NCBI GenBank assembly: GCA_021527695.1
Contig: JAKFAO010000004.1
Span: 1,715,001 to 1,779,000 of the forward strand
Source: Naematelia aurantialba
Taxonomy: Eukaryota; Basidiomycota; Tremellomycetes; Tremellales; Naemateliaceae
Length of the DNA stretch: 64,000 nucleotides
Reading direction: 5' to 3'
Below the pieces are notes generated by a model, which saw only the letters and a program-made list of their open reading frames with translations, ran no database searches and was not told the DNA's origin. Position numbers and translations under genes: made by a program. Below, in pieces: positions 12,487 to 22,121 of the stretch; position 1 is the first letter of the stretch; every line of letters begins with the position of its first letter.

Positions 12487-12830
12487 ACTTCACTGTACAT
12501 CACTGCAAACTTGCGCTGGACCGTGTGACCTACCACTACCGTGAGGCCTAGGGTCTGGGATGCATATGAATATCAATCATCTCCTTCATACATGACATAG
12601 CCATGTGAAGTGATACCCACAGGCGTGGCTACCACCTGAAGCAGCTAGCCATCGAGGCAGATATCCCGTGAAGCAGATACAGAGAGGAACAGAGAAACGG
12701 ATATCGACAAAGAATCTCAACATGCCTAGAGCAAGCAGAAGCGGAACGGGAAGAACTCGAAAAGCCGGCTGCTGGCACCCAAAGCCAAGGTCAGGAGAGC
12801 GACTCTTGAGTCTCTCCATGGGCTTGAGCA
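12487..12830. other. Intergenic between convergent PPR and orphan genes
   Basis: This is a 344-bp gap between the stop codon of the PPR gene and the stop codon of the first orphan gene. I see no coding signal or repeat. Confidence 0.4.
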
Positions 12831-13775
12831 CTACCTGCTTCCTGAGGTAGGCTCCCCCGTCAAGGAGCGGATGGGCCTGCTGATCGTAGCTGGGTCAATG
12901 CGTCCACGGGAATCGACAGTCCTCGGCCGCGAGGTGGAGTTTCCAGTATGCGGCCCGGTATAAGTCGGCCGCCGATCAGAACCGCCTGAGCTTGACCCAT
13001 TTAAGTACAGTGCATCGAACTGGGACTGCGTGAGCGGCGGTGGGTGCTCAGTTTCCACACTTCTGCTTCGCGAACGCGCACGCAAAGCTGAAATGACCGC
13101 ACACTGGGAGGTTCCATGTTGCGGGTTGTCGCTCGAACGCTCGTCAGTGGATCGACGTTTCGGGTGATGGGTCGATGAACTGTGCCTTGAGGCTGCGACG
13201 CTGTGGTCATGGGAAGGAGGAATGCGGTGGGCTGATGAAGAGGCTATAGATCGTGAGGAGGCGGACGGCAGAGGTATTTCCATCTGCGAATGAGTGGCCG
13301 CTCGGCTCCCCGCTCCACCGCGACGGCTCCCCAATGTCTGCGGCGGACTGATTGTGGGCAGCCATGGTGCTTGTCCCGCCGTATGGGCGCCTCTGGACGA
13401 CCCTCCCGAAGACCCCTGACGGTGCCAGATGCGCGTGTGGTTCCCCGAAGCATCACGAACCTCACTGCCAGGCTCGTCATGATCGCTCTCTGGGTCTACC
13501 AGGGTAGAACCAGCAGAATTAACGCTGGGTACCACGGTACTTGATCCAACGGAGCTGAATGTCCCAGCGGGCACGAGGCCATGTCCACTCGGACCCCCCA
13601 CGTCCATCTGACCCCATTCAGGCTGACGCGCTCCAGGCGGAGTGGAGGTCGACGCATCTTGGAACTCGCGGCTGGAACGCGCACTGGGCTGAGGCGTGAT
13701 GCTCTTGAATCGCACCCTCCTAGGAGCGGGATTTACGCCCGAACCGCCAGGCACTTGTAAGAAACGATCAGGCAT
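12831..13775 (-). CDS. Ser/Pro/Gly-rich orphan protein with an RVxF-like motif (orphan block gene 1)
   Basis: A single open frame of 314 codons starts MPDRFLQVPGG. The protein is predicted to be almost wholly disordered and is rich in Ser, Pro, Gly, His and Arg, with Ser/Arg stretches (RARSRSRSVE). Near the N-terminus, residues 20-23 read RVRF inside PRRVRFKSITP, which matches the protein phosphatase 1 docking pattern [RK]-x(0,1)-[VI]-x-[FW] and is flanked by basic and phosphorylatable residues. A TATAAAA element 72 bp upstream of the ATG supports the start chosen. I do not recognise a family. It is the downstream-most of four minus-strand genes of the same style; function is unknown. Confidence 0.5.
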   Translation of the reverse strand: MPDRFLQVPGGSGVNPAPRRVRFKSITPQPSARSSREFQDASTSTPPGARQPEWGQMDVGGPSGHGLVPAGTFSSVGSSTVVPSVNSAGSTLVDPESDHDEPGSEVRDASGNHTRIWHRQGSSGGSSRGAHTAGQAPWLPTISPPQTLGSRRGGAGSRAATHSQMEIPLPSASSRSIASSSAHRIPPSHDHSVAASRHSSSTHHPKRRSTDERSSDNPQHGTSQCAVISALRARSRSRSVETEHPPPLTQSQFDALYLNGSSSGGSDRRPTYTGPHTGNSTSRPRTVDSRGRIDPATISRPIRSLTGEPTSGSR

Positions 13776-14484
13776 GTTATGTGTCAGACTGACTGCACGT
13801 TGGACACGGGTGGGAAGTCCAAGCTTATCAGCGAGTGCTTCTGGCGTTTTATAGCATGATAGGTGACCAGCCAAAGCGGAGCGGCAAGCTCGCTCAAAGG
13901 GAGTTTGGGAGATGGAGGACGCAGGTCAGAAGAGGAGAACGCGAGACGCGTACTCTTCCAATTCTGCCATTGGAAGTCCCAACACATTGCGATTACGGAG
14001 ACAGATCCGTTTCCGGAAGCAAGCGGCTCGAGGAGTAGTCCGACGTTTCGCCACTCGACAATGGAGGACGGGCACTGACCGACAAAGAGAGTGGTTGATT
14101 TCAAATTGTACGCGAAAGACGGGGTTGAGGGAGAGATTAGAAGCATCAGCACAACGCTGTGGCTTCCCTGCTCACTGTTGGGTGCGGCTAGAAGAACAAA
14201 GGTGCGTCCGGACTATCAGCACAGTAGTAGTTTGTAAGGACATTTCGGGTCCGCAGAGGCGATAAGGAATATCGTGTACAACGTCTTGAAAACAGTCGGA
14301 ATATGTAGGAATATTTAGGTGTGTGTTTACAGGGAGTCGAATAGAGCGCCGAGTCAATGAGACCCCTGTTGACAATCCTGGAGACTGGCGGATTTGGAAC
14401 GATGACCTGCGGTGTTTCCAGCGCTGCAAACATCCCCGGTCGGATGGCATTCCAGCCGCATGTTTTCTCCGTCACTACGCAGTC
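13776..14484. other. Promoter gap between orphan genes 1 and 2
   Basis: This 709-bp stretch has no frame with convincing protein composition. A minus-strand frame from 14152 contains the TATA box of orphan gene 1 and is more likely a leader or promoter than coding. Confidence 0.35.
13847..13853 (-). promoter_or_regulatory. TATA box of orphan gene 1
   Basis: The minus strand reads TATAAAA inside CTATAAAACGCC, 72 bp before the ATG at 13775, at a spacing normal for fungal core promoters with a short leader. Confidence 0.55.
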
Positions 14485-15123
14485 TCACCAAAGAAGTTTC
14501 TTGACCCGGTCTGTGAATCCAGGCTTGGGGTCCGGCAAGTTTGAGCGCTGCATTGGCTGTAGCACGCTCGGTCCTGAGATCCGGGGGCGGTCGGAACTGC
14601 TCCGGGGGTCAGACAGTGCAGGGCTACTGCAATTCAGGATGCCCATCCGTCTCAGGAGACTTGCTCCAGAGGTAGAAGCGGTTCCTGAGAGCCCGGCTGA
14701 GGGAGGAAGGGTTTGGTTTCTCTTTCTGGTAATGGGAGGGTGCGAAACCATCGACGACCCGCTCCTATGACCCTTCGGGCTCGAGGGTGTGATGGAGTGC
14801 CCCCCAGGCACGTCATTACTGAGGGAAGAGCTGGTGGCCGTACGAGTCCCCGGATGAGCTCCTCGAGAACGACTCGGTCCAGCACTTCCGTGGTAGTGAT
14901 GACCGCCGCTTATGAAGCGCTTCCGCCCGCCAGAGTGCTGAGTGGCCACGGTAGACTGACTGGTCGGAAACCGTCGAGTATCAGAGGGTCCGTGCGTCCT
15001 GTAAGATGACTGAGAAAGGGGAGTATTGTCGCTTTGGTCATTTCCTTGCGCAGCAGCATAGGTCTTGGGAGCTTTAAGTATTCCCCGTCGTGGATATGTT
15101 TGTGAAGAATTATTTCCGGACAT
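14485..15123 (-). CDS. Ser/Gly-rich orphan protein with a SILK-like motif (orphan block gene 2)
   Basis: A 212-residue open frame starts MSGNNSSQTYPRRGILKAPK and ends TDRVKKLLW. GILK at residues 14-17 matches the SILK docking pattern [GS]-I-L-[RK] of protein phosphatase 1 partners. The rest is Ser/Thr/Pro/Gly/Arg-rich and probably disordered, with a short His-rich patch (GGHHYHG). A basic patch, GGRKRF, is not a proper RVxF motif. No family is recognised. The even use of all three codon positions typical of chance frames is not seen: the frame keeps Ser/Pro/Gly composition for its whole length and has a clean ATG start, which supports coding. Confidence 0.45.
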   Translation of the reverse strand: MSGNNSSQTYPRRGILKAPKTYAAAQGNDQSDNTPLSQSSYRTHGPSDTRRFPTSQSTVATQHSGGRKRFISGGHHYHGSAGPSRSRGAHPGTRTATSSSLSNDVPGGHSITPSSPKGHRSGSSMVSHPPITRKRNQTLPPSAGLSGTASTSGASLLRRMGILNCSSPALSDPRSSSDRPRISGPSVLQPMQRSNLPDPKPGFTDRVKKLLW

Positions 15124-16059
15124 CGTAGAGTAGATGGTGAAAATCAGAGCCGAGGCGTCTGGAACGAACGGCAGGTGCTTGACAGTGCTGAACTTTGTCT
15201 ATGTAGCAGCTTATGTACACCACGAATTCGGAGCGGCCAGTCATTTCAGAGAGGGTAGGCTCCGAAGACAAGATTGATGAACCACGCTGCAACGAGGGGA
15301 ACATTGAGATTGTCGATCGACAGTTCCTGCAAGCCCGTAAAGGAGGCAGCTGATAATGGATGTACCTTGTGCAAGTCACAGGCTTGGAAATTGCGAATTA
15401 CTGGCTGTCCCCAATGACGGAAATGCAGGGACACATGCTGTGCAGTCTCTAACCCTGTAGAACGAGAAGTGGAATATACCCCAGGGGTAGGAGGTATATC
15501 GATTTGAGCAGCCGACAGAAAATGGTGGGCACACCAAAGCTATAGAAAGGCCTATCTCCCTTGTCAGAGCGGTGAGAAGAGCGACCTCTTACCCTTCCTT
15601 GCTATCTGTACGACGCCTCAAGGGATACAAGACGATCACCCAAGCTCAGTTCCCGGAGACAGGAAAGCTCTGTCGTGTTCTCCAGCCCAAAAATGCACAG
15701 CATCTCTAGCAGACCCTGGCGCTCTCGATGGCAGACGGAAATGATTCTTGGAGAGCACGAACCTCTTAGGCAGATTTGCGTCGTAGCGACTAACAGGCAA
15801 GAGGACAGGATCACACAATGTGAGGCTGGTGCTGATGTGATTGCTGACATAGTACTCCTGTTCAATGCTTCAACAAAGGCGCTGCATACTGTGCGTAGCT
15901 GAATCCCAGGGCTATAAGCGTCGCTGTCAAGTATTGTAGCTGGCTCTCCTGTCAACTAACAGTGCTCCAACCAATGTCGCCACTCTGCTCGCACCACGAC
16001 GAATTCGAGAACGATAGCCGAGCGTGACTGTAGCACGCTCGTAGCTGATAGATAGATCC
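15124..16059. other. Gap between orphan genes 2 and 3
   Basis: In this 936-bp stretch I found only short frames of random composition on both strands and no repeats or RNA genes. GC content looks lower than in the PPR gene to the left. It presumably holds the orphan gene 2 promoter and gene 3 3' UTR. Confidence 0.35.
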
Positions 16060-16938
16060 TCAATCTTGTTCAGAGAGACATTGACGACGAGTCTTGTAAC
16101 GGGGCTGTCCGGTGCGGGTGCCCGTTCCATAGATATCGCCGCGCAACATAGCTGCGTATGCCTTGTCGTACCCAGTGGGATCGTATTTGTGGGATCGATC
16201 ATCGGGGTCAGGCGGACCTGGATAAAGCTTTTCATGGACTCTGCGAGACAGAGTGGGGGCGCGCGTGGGGTCTCTGTAGTAGCTTAGACCGCTGTGTGGC
16301 TGGAGCATCGTGGGTCGTCGGATGGTTGGCGGCCAAGGCCTCGCGGTGTCGTTTGATTCGTTCGAAGCAGTTGAAGTACGGGAAACAGTTTTGGTAGAGG
16401 TAATTCGAGTGAACATGGCCCGACCCGTGTTTATCCACTTGGTACATGTTGCGAAAGTCACCCTGCGACTCCTTTCCGACTGGCGATGGGTGGAATCACC
16501 GTGGGACAATAATGACCGACCGCCATCGTTGGCATACTGGTTTGGGTTGCTCTTGCTTCTGAACGTTCCATATGTTGCAGTGTCCCCATATTCCTGCCAA
16601 TGAGGAAGGTTCGAATTGAGACAAGTCTTGTGGTCGGTGATGCGGCGAAAGGAGCTGAACGAGGTACCCTCTCCAGCCCAAGTGACGTGGGCGCCATGAT
16701 CCGTTTGACTGCTGGTTTTGAGAATTCCACCTGGGGGGCGCAAGGTCGGTACCTCGGTCTCAGTGAAATCGTTCACAGGGGTGCTATATTGTTGACTGAA
16801 GGAGACAGGCGCCTTGGATCGGAAAGTTGGGATATAGGTCCTGAAGGATCGTGCCGCTCGGCTGAACCACATGAACTGTAGCGATGCTTTTGGGAGGAAT
16901 AGCGATGGTGCAACAAGTGTGGCGGGGCATGCTTGCAT
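16060..16938 (-). CDS. Orphan protein carrying both SILK-like and RVxF-like motifs (orphan block gene 3)
   Basis: From the ATG at 16938 the frame gives 292 residues, with hydrophobic patches near the N-terminus (QACPATLVAPSLFLP) and an otherwise Ser/Thr/Arg/Asp-rich, probably disordered chain. Residues 71-74 are GILK (within RPPGGILKTS) and residues 159-162 are RVTF (within SRRVTFA). A SILK motif followed downstream by an RVxF motif is the arrangement seen in several known protein phosphatase 1 regulators. The C-terminus has a more ordered-looking stretch, RRVHEKLYPGPPDPDDRSHKY then GYDKAYAAMLRGDIYG, that could be a small conserved module. The same frame is open upstream of the ATG, so the start may lie further 5'. 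No family recognised. Confidence 0.5.
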   Translation of the reverse strand: MQACPATLVAPSLFLPKASLQFMWFSRAARSFRTYIPTFRSKAPVSFSQQYSTPVNDFTETEVPTLRPPGGILKTSSQTDHGAHVTWAGEGTSFSSFRRITDHKTCLNSNLPHWQEYGDTATYGTFRSKSNPNQYANDGGRSLLSHGDSTHRQSERSRRVTFATCTKWINTGRAMFTRITSTKTVSRTSTASNESNDTARPWPPTIRRPTMLQPHSGLSYYRDPTRAPTLSRRVHEKLYPGPPDPDDRSHKYDPTGYDKAYAAMLRGDIYGTGTRTGQPRYKTRRQCLSEQD

Positions 16939-17834
16939 TTCTGATATCGTTCCATACCAACACTGCGGCGGAGCTGACGGAGTCTCATTGCCCTCCTCCT
17001 GATTGGTCTCCCCCAGTTCCCAGCTGGAGGAGAGAGGTGACTGTTCCACAAGCCGTTCAGGGGGGTCACCATGAAACCAGCAACCGGCGGCGGCCTCTTC
17101 TGCCAATCAAAGGAGGAATAGAATGCGACCGAAAGGAGGGACGGAGCTGCTTCCAGGTTACAGACTGGTGCGTGGGAAAATCCACTCAATGGACTGCCTG
17201 AGGAGGTCCTGCGGTGGAACAAATCCATTGTGGAGCAATGAATGAGGGGACCTGGTTGCCAAACATTGGGGCAGTGGGGGCTGGTAGCTCGACAGGTTCG
17301 TTCTCAGTCGAGTGAAGAGGTACTGTAGGATTACCATTCTGGTCATATCCGGAGGTTGCACCGACCGTCCATGATAACAACCAGATGGCAGGCGCTTTGT
17401 GTTGCGGGCCCCATAACGCTCATGCTTCGGACACAGACAAACCGAGAAGACAGTGTAGGAGTGAGAATGTAAAGTATCCGTATTCATGATCTCAACCATG
17501 ACTTCCTCGCTCACTGTCCGTAAACATAGATCCCAGGCCCTGTCGATCTGAGTGAACCGTGGTGAAGTACCTGTGTCATGAACGGTATAGTGTGATTGGT
17601 CACCATACCGCTAAGCTAAAAAGCATCAATTGGAAGTCCCTTCCTGCCAGGGCCTTCCACCAATCATATAGGTACCAAGCATCGAGGCGTCATGTGCCGA
17701 CATGACAACCTGACAGGGAGTTTCGGCAAAGCCCAGAGAAGCCCAGATGTGTGTTTCCTGTCATTACTCCTCTCTGTCAACGCAGAGTCACAAAACAGAC
17801 AGATACGCTATCTTCTGGAAGTTTGAGAAACAGA
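16939..17834. other. Gap between orphan genes 3 and 4, with a possible stray exon
   Basis: Most of this 896-bp stretch looks non-coding. Between about 17380 and 17186 the minus strand has one protein-like frame (GATSGYDQNGNPTVPLHS then FIAPQWICSTAGPPQAVH, then a stop) without its own ATG; it could be the last exon of a further small gene of the same block. I could not find a partner exon with good splice sites. Confidence 0.3.
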
Positions 17835-18453
17835 TCATCCAGATTCTGGCTTTGTGAGCCCCGTTGGGGGTCGTGTCGGTAGTCCTGAACTAACACGCTG
17901 ACGACGACTAGGGTTAGTCGATGAGCCGCCACCACTAGATCCCGGAGCTTGGGACTGGGAAGTCCCGGAAGGCTCGGGAGAACCGAAAGGAATGGTGTCC
18001 TTGCCGCTCTTATTCCCCATCGAGCCCGTATCCGAGGAGTCTTTGGAGCTCTGAGGGAGTGGCGGTATCATTGGGCCCCAAGCTGCACTTCGAGACAATC
18101 TGCGAGGTGGAACGCGTCCTTCGGTCAGTGCCCTATGGCGTCAACTGCTGTGCCAGTAATTTCCGCCTTTGCAATCCAACTTACTTTTGGTCTGCCATGA
18201 ATCTCCCAATTGCCGCTTTCTTTCTGGCCTCGTGTGATGGAGAGGACCCAGACCCACTGTGAACCGTGGACGGGGATATACTGAGGGCTTTGTTCGAAGA
18301 GGCAAGGGAGGCAGTGCCTTCAGAATCGGGTCCCCCCTGTGTGACAGCAACAGAGTGGGTACTGGAAGGAGTCGAGACTGTGTCGTTAGTCTTGGAGGGG
18401 CTTGGCATCGTATGTGCAATGCTACAATATGTCAGCTTGTGCCCTCCGCTCAT
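17835..18453 (-). CDS. Ser/Pro/Gly-rich orphan protein (orphan block gene 4)
   Basis: Two exons join across a 67-nt intron with a GTAAGT donor (just after MADQK) and a CTCGCAG acceptor, keeping frame. The product is about 180 residues, starts MSGGHKLTY or, at the next ATG, MPSPSKTND, and is Ser/Thr/Pro/Gly-rich throughout, ending PTRPPTGLTKPESG. A short basic segment, HEARKKAAIGRFMADQ, is the only part with helix potential. It lacks clear SILK or RVxF motifs but shares composition, strand and spacing with the three genes downstream. The presence of a clean spliceable intron is the best evidence that it is a real gene. Function unknown. Confidence 0.45.
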
Positions 18454-19145
18454 ATATATCCTGAAATGCTGTCCCTCGCCTTCGAAGGCCCCCCAAATTC
18501 AACCCCGACTCCGATACGGATTGGAAATAAATATGGCCGTAAGGCAAGCTTGGCAACTCTCCGGCATCCACCTTTAGATAGTGGTCCAAGCAAGGTGCTT
18601 TCAGAGTGTTTCAGTCCATAAGAATGCGATATTGTCTACGTGCGACTGGCGAATTTTATCCTCGTTCCTGTCGCCTTCGAGAAGGCGCAACCCGGAGGTC
18701 AGTGTTATAGATCAAGCGAGATTTCTGGCAAAAGCGAATATGATCCATGGCTTCCCTGTATCTCTTGGCTTGTATCGCGGGTTTCGAAGGTACCTACTCG
18801 CCGCTTTTACCTATGGCGTCTTCCAAAGAGCCGAGGGGTCTTCTCCTTCCCGGACCATCTGCCACTTTTCGTCTGAAACCGCCACTTTGCCTTCCTGGGC
18901 TGCCCACGTGGTCCACGTGGTTTCGACGCGAGCTCGCATCCGGTAATCTACTCTCCAACGTCCGCAGCTTCAACTCGTCTGTCACATTTTGATTTCTCAT
19001 GCTGTCCACTCGGTCAATCTGAACATCTAGAGAGGGACACGTCAACAGCAGGGGAAACCATCTCGTACAGAGCCTGGTATCTGCGCAGAATCTGGGTATC
19101 TGCTGCCGGCAGCAATATCTCGCTCGCCAGCTTCCTTTTCCCACG
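18454..19145. other. Divergent promoter between orphan gene 4 and the Ptm1-like gene
   Basis: This 692-bp gap contains the double E-box described separately and no convincing coding frame. It serves two genes transcribed away from each other. Confidence 0.4.
18904..18920. promoter_or_regulatory. Double E-box CCACGTGG-T-CCACGTGG
   Basis: Two CACGTG E-boxes, each in the extended form CCACGTGG, sit one base apart, 226 bp upstream of the Ptm1-like ATG. The whole 17-bp string recurs in the opposite orientation at 52433-52449. CACGTG is the core site of fungal bHLH factors such as Cbf1, Pho4 and SREBP-type regulators; which one acts here is unknown. Confidence 0.6.
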
Positions 19146-22121
19146 ATGCTCTTCTCTCGACAAGTCGCTCTACTCGTCCTTGCGGCATCCTGCTTCATAC
19201 TGCATGCAGCAGCCTACAGAGGTACGTAGACAGCGCCAGTATACAGCAAGAATTTGTTGCCTTCCTTCCTGACAATGGTTGACAGTGCCTATACGAGACA
19301 CCGACGATCTTCGTGAGGTATGCTCTGGGATGTATGGAGGAAAGAATGCGTACATCGAACGTATGTCGAGCAGTCAGGGCCGCTACGATCGTACTGAACG
19401 CAGTATGTGACAGTGTCTTTCAATCCCACCTCGAGCGGTCAAGTTGCCCTTGTGATATATGAATGGAAGGATGTGCCGTACCTCGGCGTAGACACGCCAG
19501 ACAACTCGGTGGGTGGGGTCGACCGACCTGTGCGTTTGTCTGCCGCGCTTCATCATGACTGACGGGACCCTCAGAAAACGTACATATGTACCACGTCTGC
19601 TGGTGAGCCTCTTCGGCGTGTGCGCCAAATATCACTAACATGCGCAGTCCGATCCGGCCTTTGTTCCACCTCCGACTTGGGCAGCTTTATTACCTCTCTC
19701 CCTGCAGGCAAAACCATCGAACAGACCTCGTTATACACCACAGCGTTGAAGTTTGACCCTGACCTCTTCCCAGCTCCAGTTAGCGGATCTAGTCTCGAGC
19801 CACTCCCTGAGGCCGAGCCTGAAGAGGGCGAAACGGACGACATCTACGAGCCGCTGCCCACTGGATCCGATGACGCGGCCGACGATAGCAATGTTGAGGT
19901 GGACGAGAGCGACGAGACGCTGGATGTGATTGGAGAAGCCCAAGAAGAAGCCGAGGATGAGGCCGAGGCCGAATCAGCTGGTTTCGCTGATACCTGGACC
20001 GATACTGATGGCACCCGGAAGCGAAGGGCAAAGAGGCAGTTGGGAGACCTAGTTAATGGGATCGCCAGTGGAGTGAAAAAAGGAAGCGACGAGGACGCCG
20101 GTGACTCTGACGAGCTTTCCGGTGATTTTGAAGAGGTCTCGGGCGACTTTGAAGAAAGTTCCGGCGACTTCGAGGACGCCGGGGACTTCGAGGAGGGGTC
20201 TGGTGATGCCGACGAAGGTGATGGGGACTTTGAAGAAGTGGATGGCGGCTTCGAGGAAGGCTCTGGTGAAGCGGATGGAGATTCCGAGGAGGATCCAACG
20301 ACCGGAGGAGAATACGACGAAGAGCCCACCACAGGCGGAGGCGATGATGACTCGGGTACTGACCCCGATGGAGAGCGGCCCAGCACCGATTATCCATCAT
20401 CCGACGAATCCTCCACAGTCACGACATATACTGCGCCGCTCGGCTATGCTGTACCGAAGTCAGGCTACTACTGCGTTGGTAAGCTGCTCGCTTCATCCAA
20501 CGTATCCGAGCCATTGTTGACGATTCCAGGTATCGTTCCGGTGACTTTGGTCAATTCACGGTCAGATATACCAAATGCGAAGTTCTTCATTCGCGACGCG
20601 TCACCATATGGGCATCCAGTCGAGAAGCGAGAGGCCACCCACGCCGAGTACTCGGGATTGGTTTTATTCCGTAACAACTTCGAAGGCGAGCTTCCCGCGG
20701 TCGAGTATCCCAAGATCAACGTAAGCATGGAGCCCTTCTTCAGTGGTTGAGCTGACTAGTCAGTTCTACATGTTCTTGAGCTTTGTTTACTTTGCTCTGG
20801 GTTGTGGCTGGGCTTTCCTTTGCATCAAGCACCGTGATGAACTTCTGTGGGTGCCATAGAACTGCTTCGGCAGAAGGGCGCTAACGTTGCTTAGTCCCAT
20901 GCAATATTACATCTCCGGTACCATCATCTTCCTCATAATCGAAATGCTGGCTCAGTTTGGCTACTACCGGTACATCAACAAGCATGGTGGCGGCGCGACC
21001 TCGCTCGCCTTCCTCTTCGTCATCTCAATCCTTAATGCCGCTCGGAACTCACTCAGCTTCTTCTTGCTGCTTATTGTTAGTATGGGCTTGAGTGTTGTGA
21101 CCCAGAGTCTTGGTCCAGTCATGAACCGAGTCCGGTTGTTGACCGGCTTCCACTTCGTCTTCGGAGGTGAGTCTCATTATCTCACGTGTGAGTGTGCATG
21201 AGCTAAGAATTCTAGTGCTATACTCGGTCGGCACTGTGGAAGTAGAACTGGATGTGAGTCTGATCAGGAATGTGAAGGGGTCGTGAAGCTGAGCCGTGCA
21301 GAGCGCGTCCCTTGTGATCGTTCTAATCCTCATCTTCCCGCTGGCGATCACCCTTACCGGCTTCCTCATGTGGATCATCATCAGTCTCAACGGTGCATCT
21401 TATATTCTGGGTGCTTATTCCAAGCTGATGGCCGTATGCAGGCACCATTCTACACCTGCAGGCACGCAAACAACGGTACAAGCTTGCGATGTTCCGTCGA
21501 CTCTGGCGTATTCTCATCCTCTCTGTCATTGCGGTAGCTGTGTTCTTCGTAGTCTCGAGTATGAGTCTGTCAAACCGCCTTGATGAAGGTTAGTCGCAGC
21601 TTGACGGATGGCATCGGAGCTAACCACTGGTCAGATTACGCCCCGAACAACTGGCGTTACAGATGGATCTTGCTGGACGGATCCCTTGCGACGATCTATC
21701 TAGTCTCCTTTGGCAGCATTGCGTGGCTGTGGCGACCGGTGAGCTCTTCGAGTAGCATGACCAATAGACGGTGGCTTATCCCCTACAGACACGAGACAAT
21801 GTCCGCTTCTCAACATCTCAGGAATTGGCACAAGACGAAGCCGACGCGGAAGATTATGAGATCGGTACCCTCGAGGGCGGAGGACATCAACCACTGTCTA
21901 TGCAGGACCCCGATGACGAAGATGTCGACTACAACCACCATGAGAATGGCGATGTACGCAAAGGCTTGATGGGCGAAACGCAAGGCGAGACAGTCTTTGA
22001 CGTAGGAGGAGATAGTGATGAGGAAGAGGAGGGGAGAAAGGGGAAGAAGGGGTATAGAGATGAGGGAAGCGATGAGGAGGGTGAGAGCGCTGGATATCAG
22101 CGACCAGGTAAAGATGACTAG
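19146..22121 (+). CDS. PTM1: Ptm1/GOST-family seven-transmembrane protein with an acidic repeat insertion
   Basis: A signal peptide (MLFSRQVALLVLAASCFILHA) leads into a lumenal domain with REVCSGMYGGKNAYIE, SSGQVALVIYEWKDV, YICTTSAVRSGLC and SGYYCVG, all typical of the Lung seven-transmembrane receptor family (Ptm1, YHL017W, animal GPR107/108, TMEM87). Seven hydrophobic helices follow from FYMFLSFVYFALGCGWAF to WILLDGSLATIYLVSFGSIAWLW, with the family-typical NRLDEDYAPNNWRYRWILLDG just before the last helix. The cytosolic tail is acidic. These proteins sit in the Golgi and endosomal system and affect trafficking. Unusual here is an insertion of roughly 200 residues (19800-20400) in the lumenal domain, with SGDFEE-type repeats and RKRRAKR. 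About ten introns join in phase. Confidence 0.9.
20101..20345 (+). repeat. Acidic (S/A)GDFEE repeat tract within the Ptm1-like gene
   Basis: About eight imperfect repeats of 5-8 residues, of the form SGDFEE, GDADE, GDFEE, SGEAD and TTGGE, follow one another. At DNA level the unit is roughly GGCGACTTTGAAGAA. The tract adds a strongly negative segment on the lumenal side of the membrane. Confidence 0.8.

Noticed and set aside
19844..20386. Minus-strand Ser-Pro-Lys-rich frame
   Set aside because: It is antisense to the acidic repeat insertion of the Ptm1-like gene.
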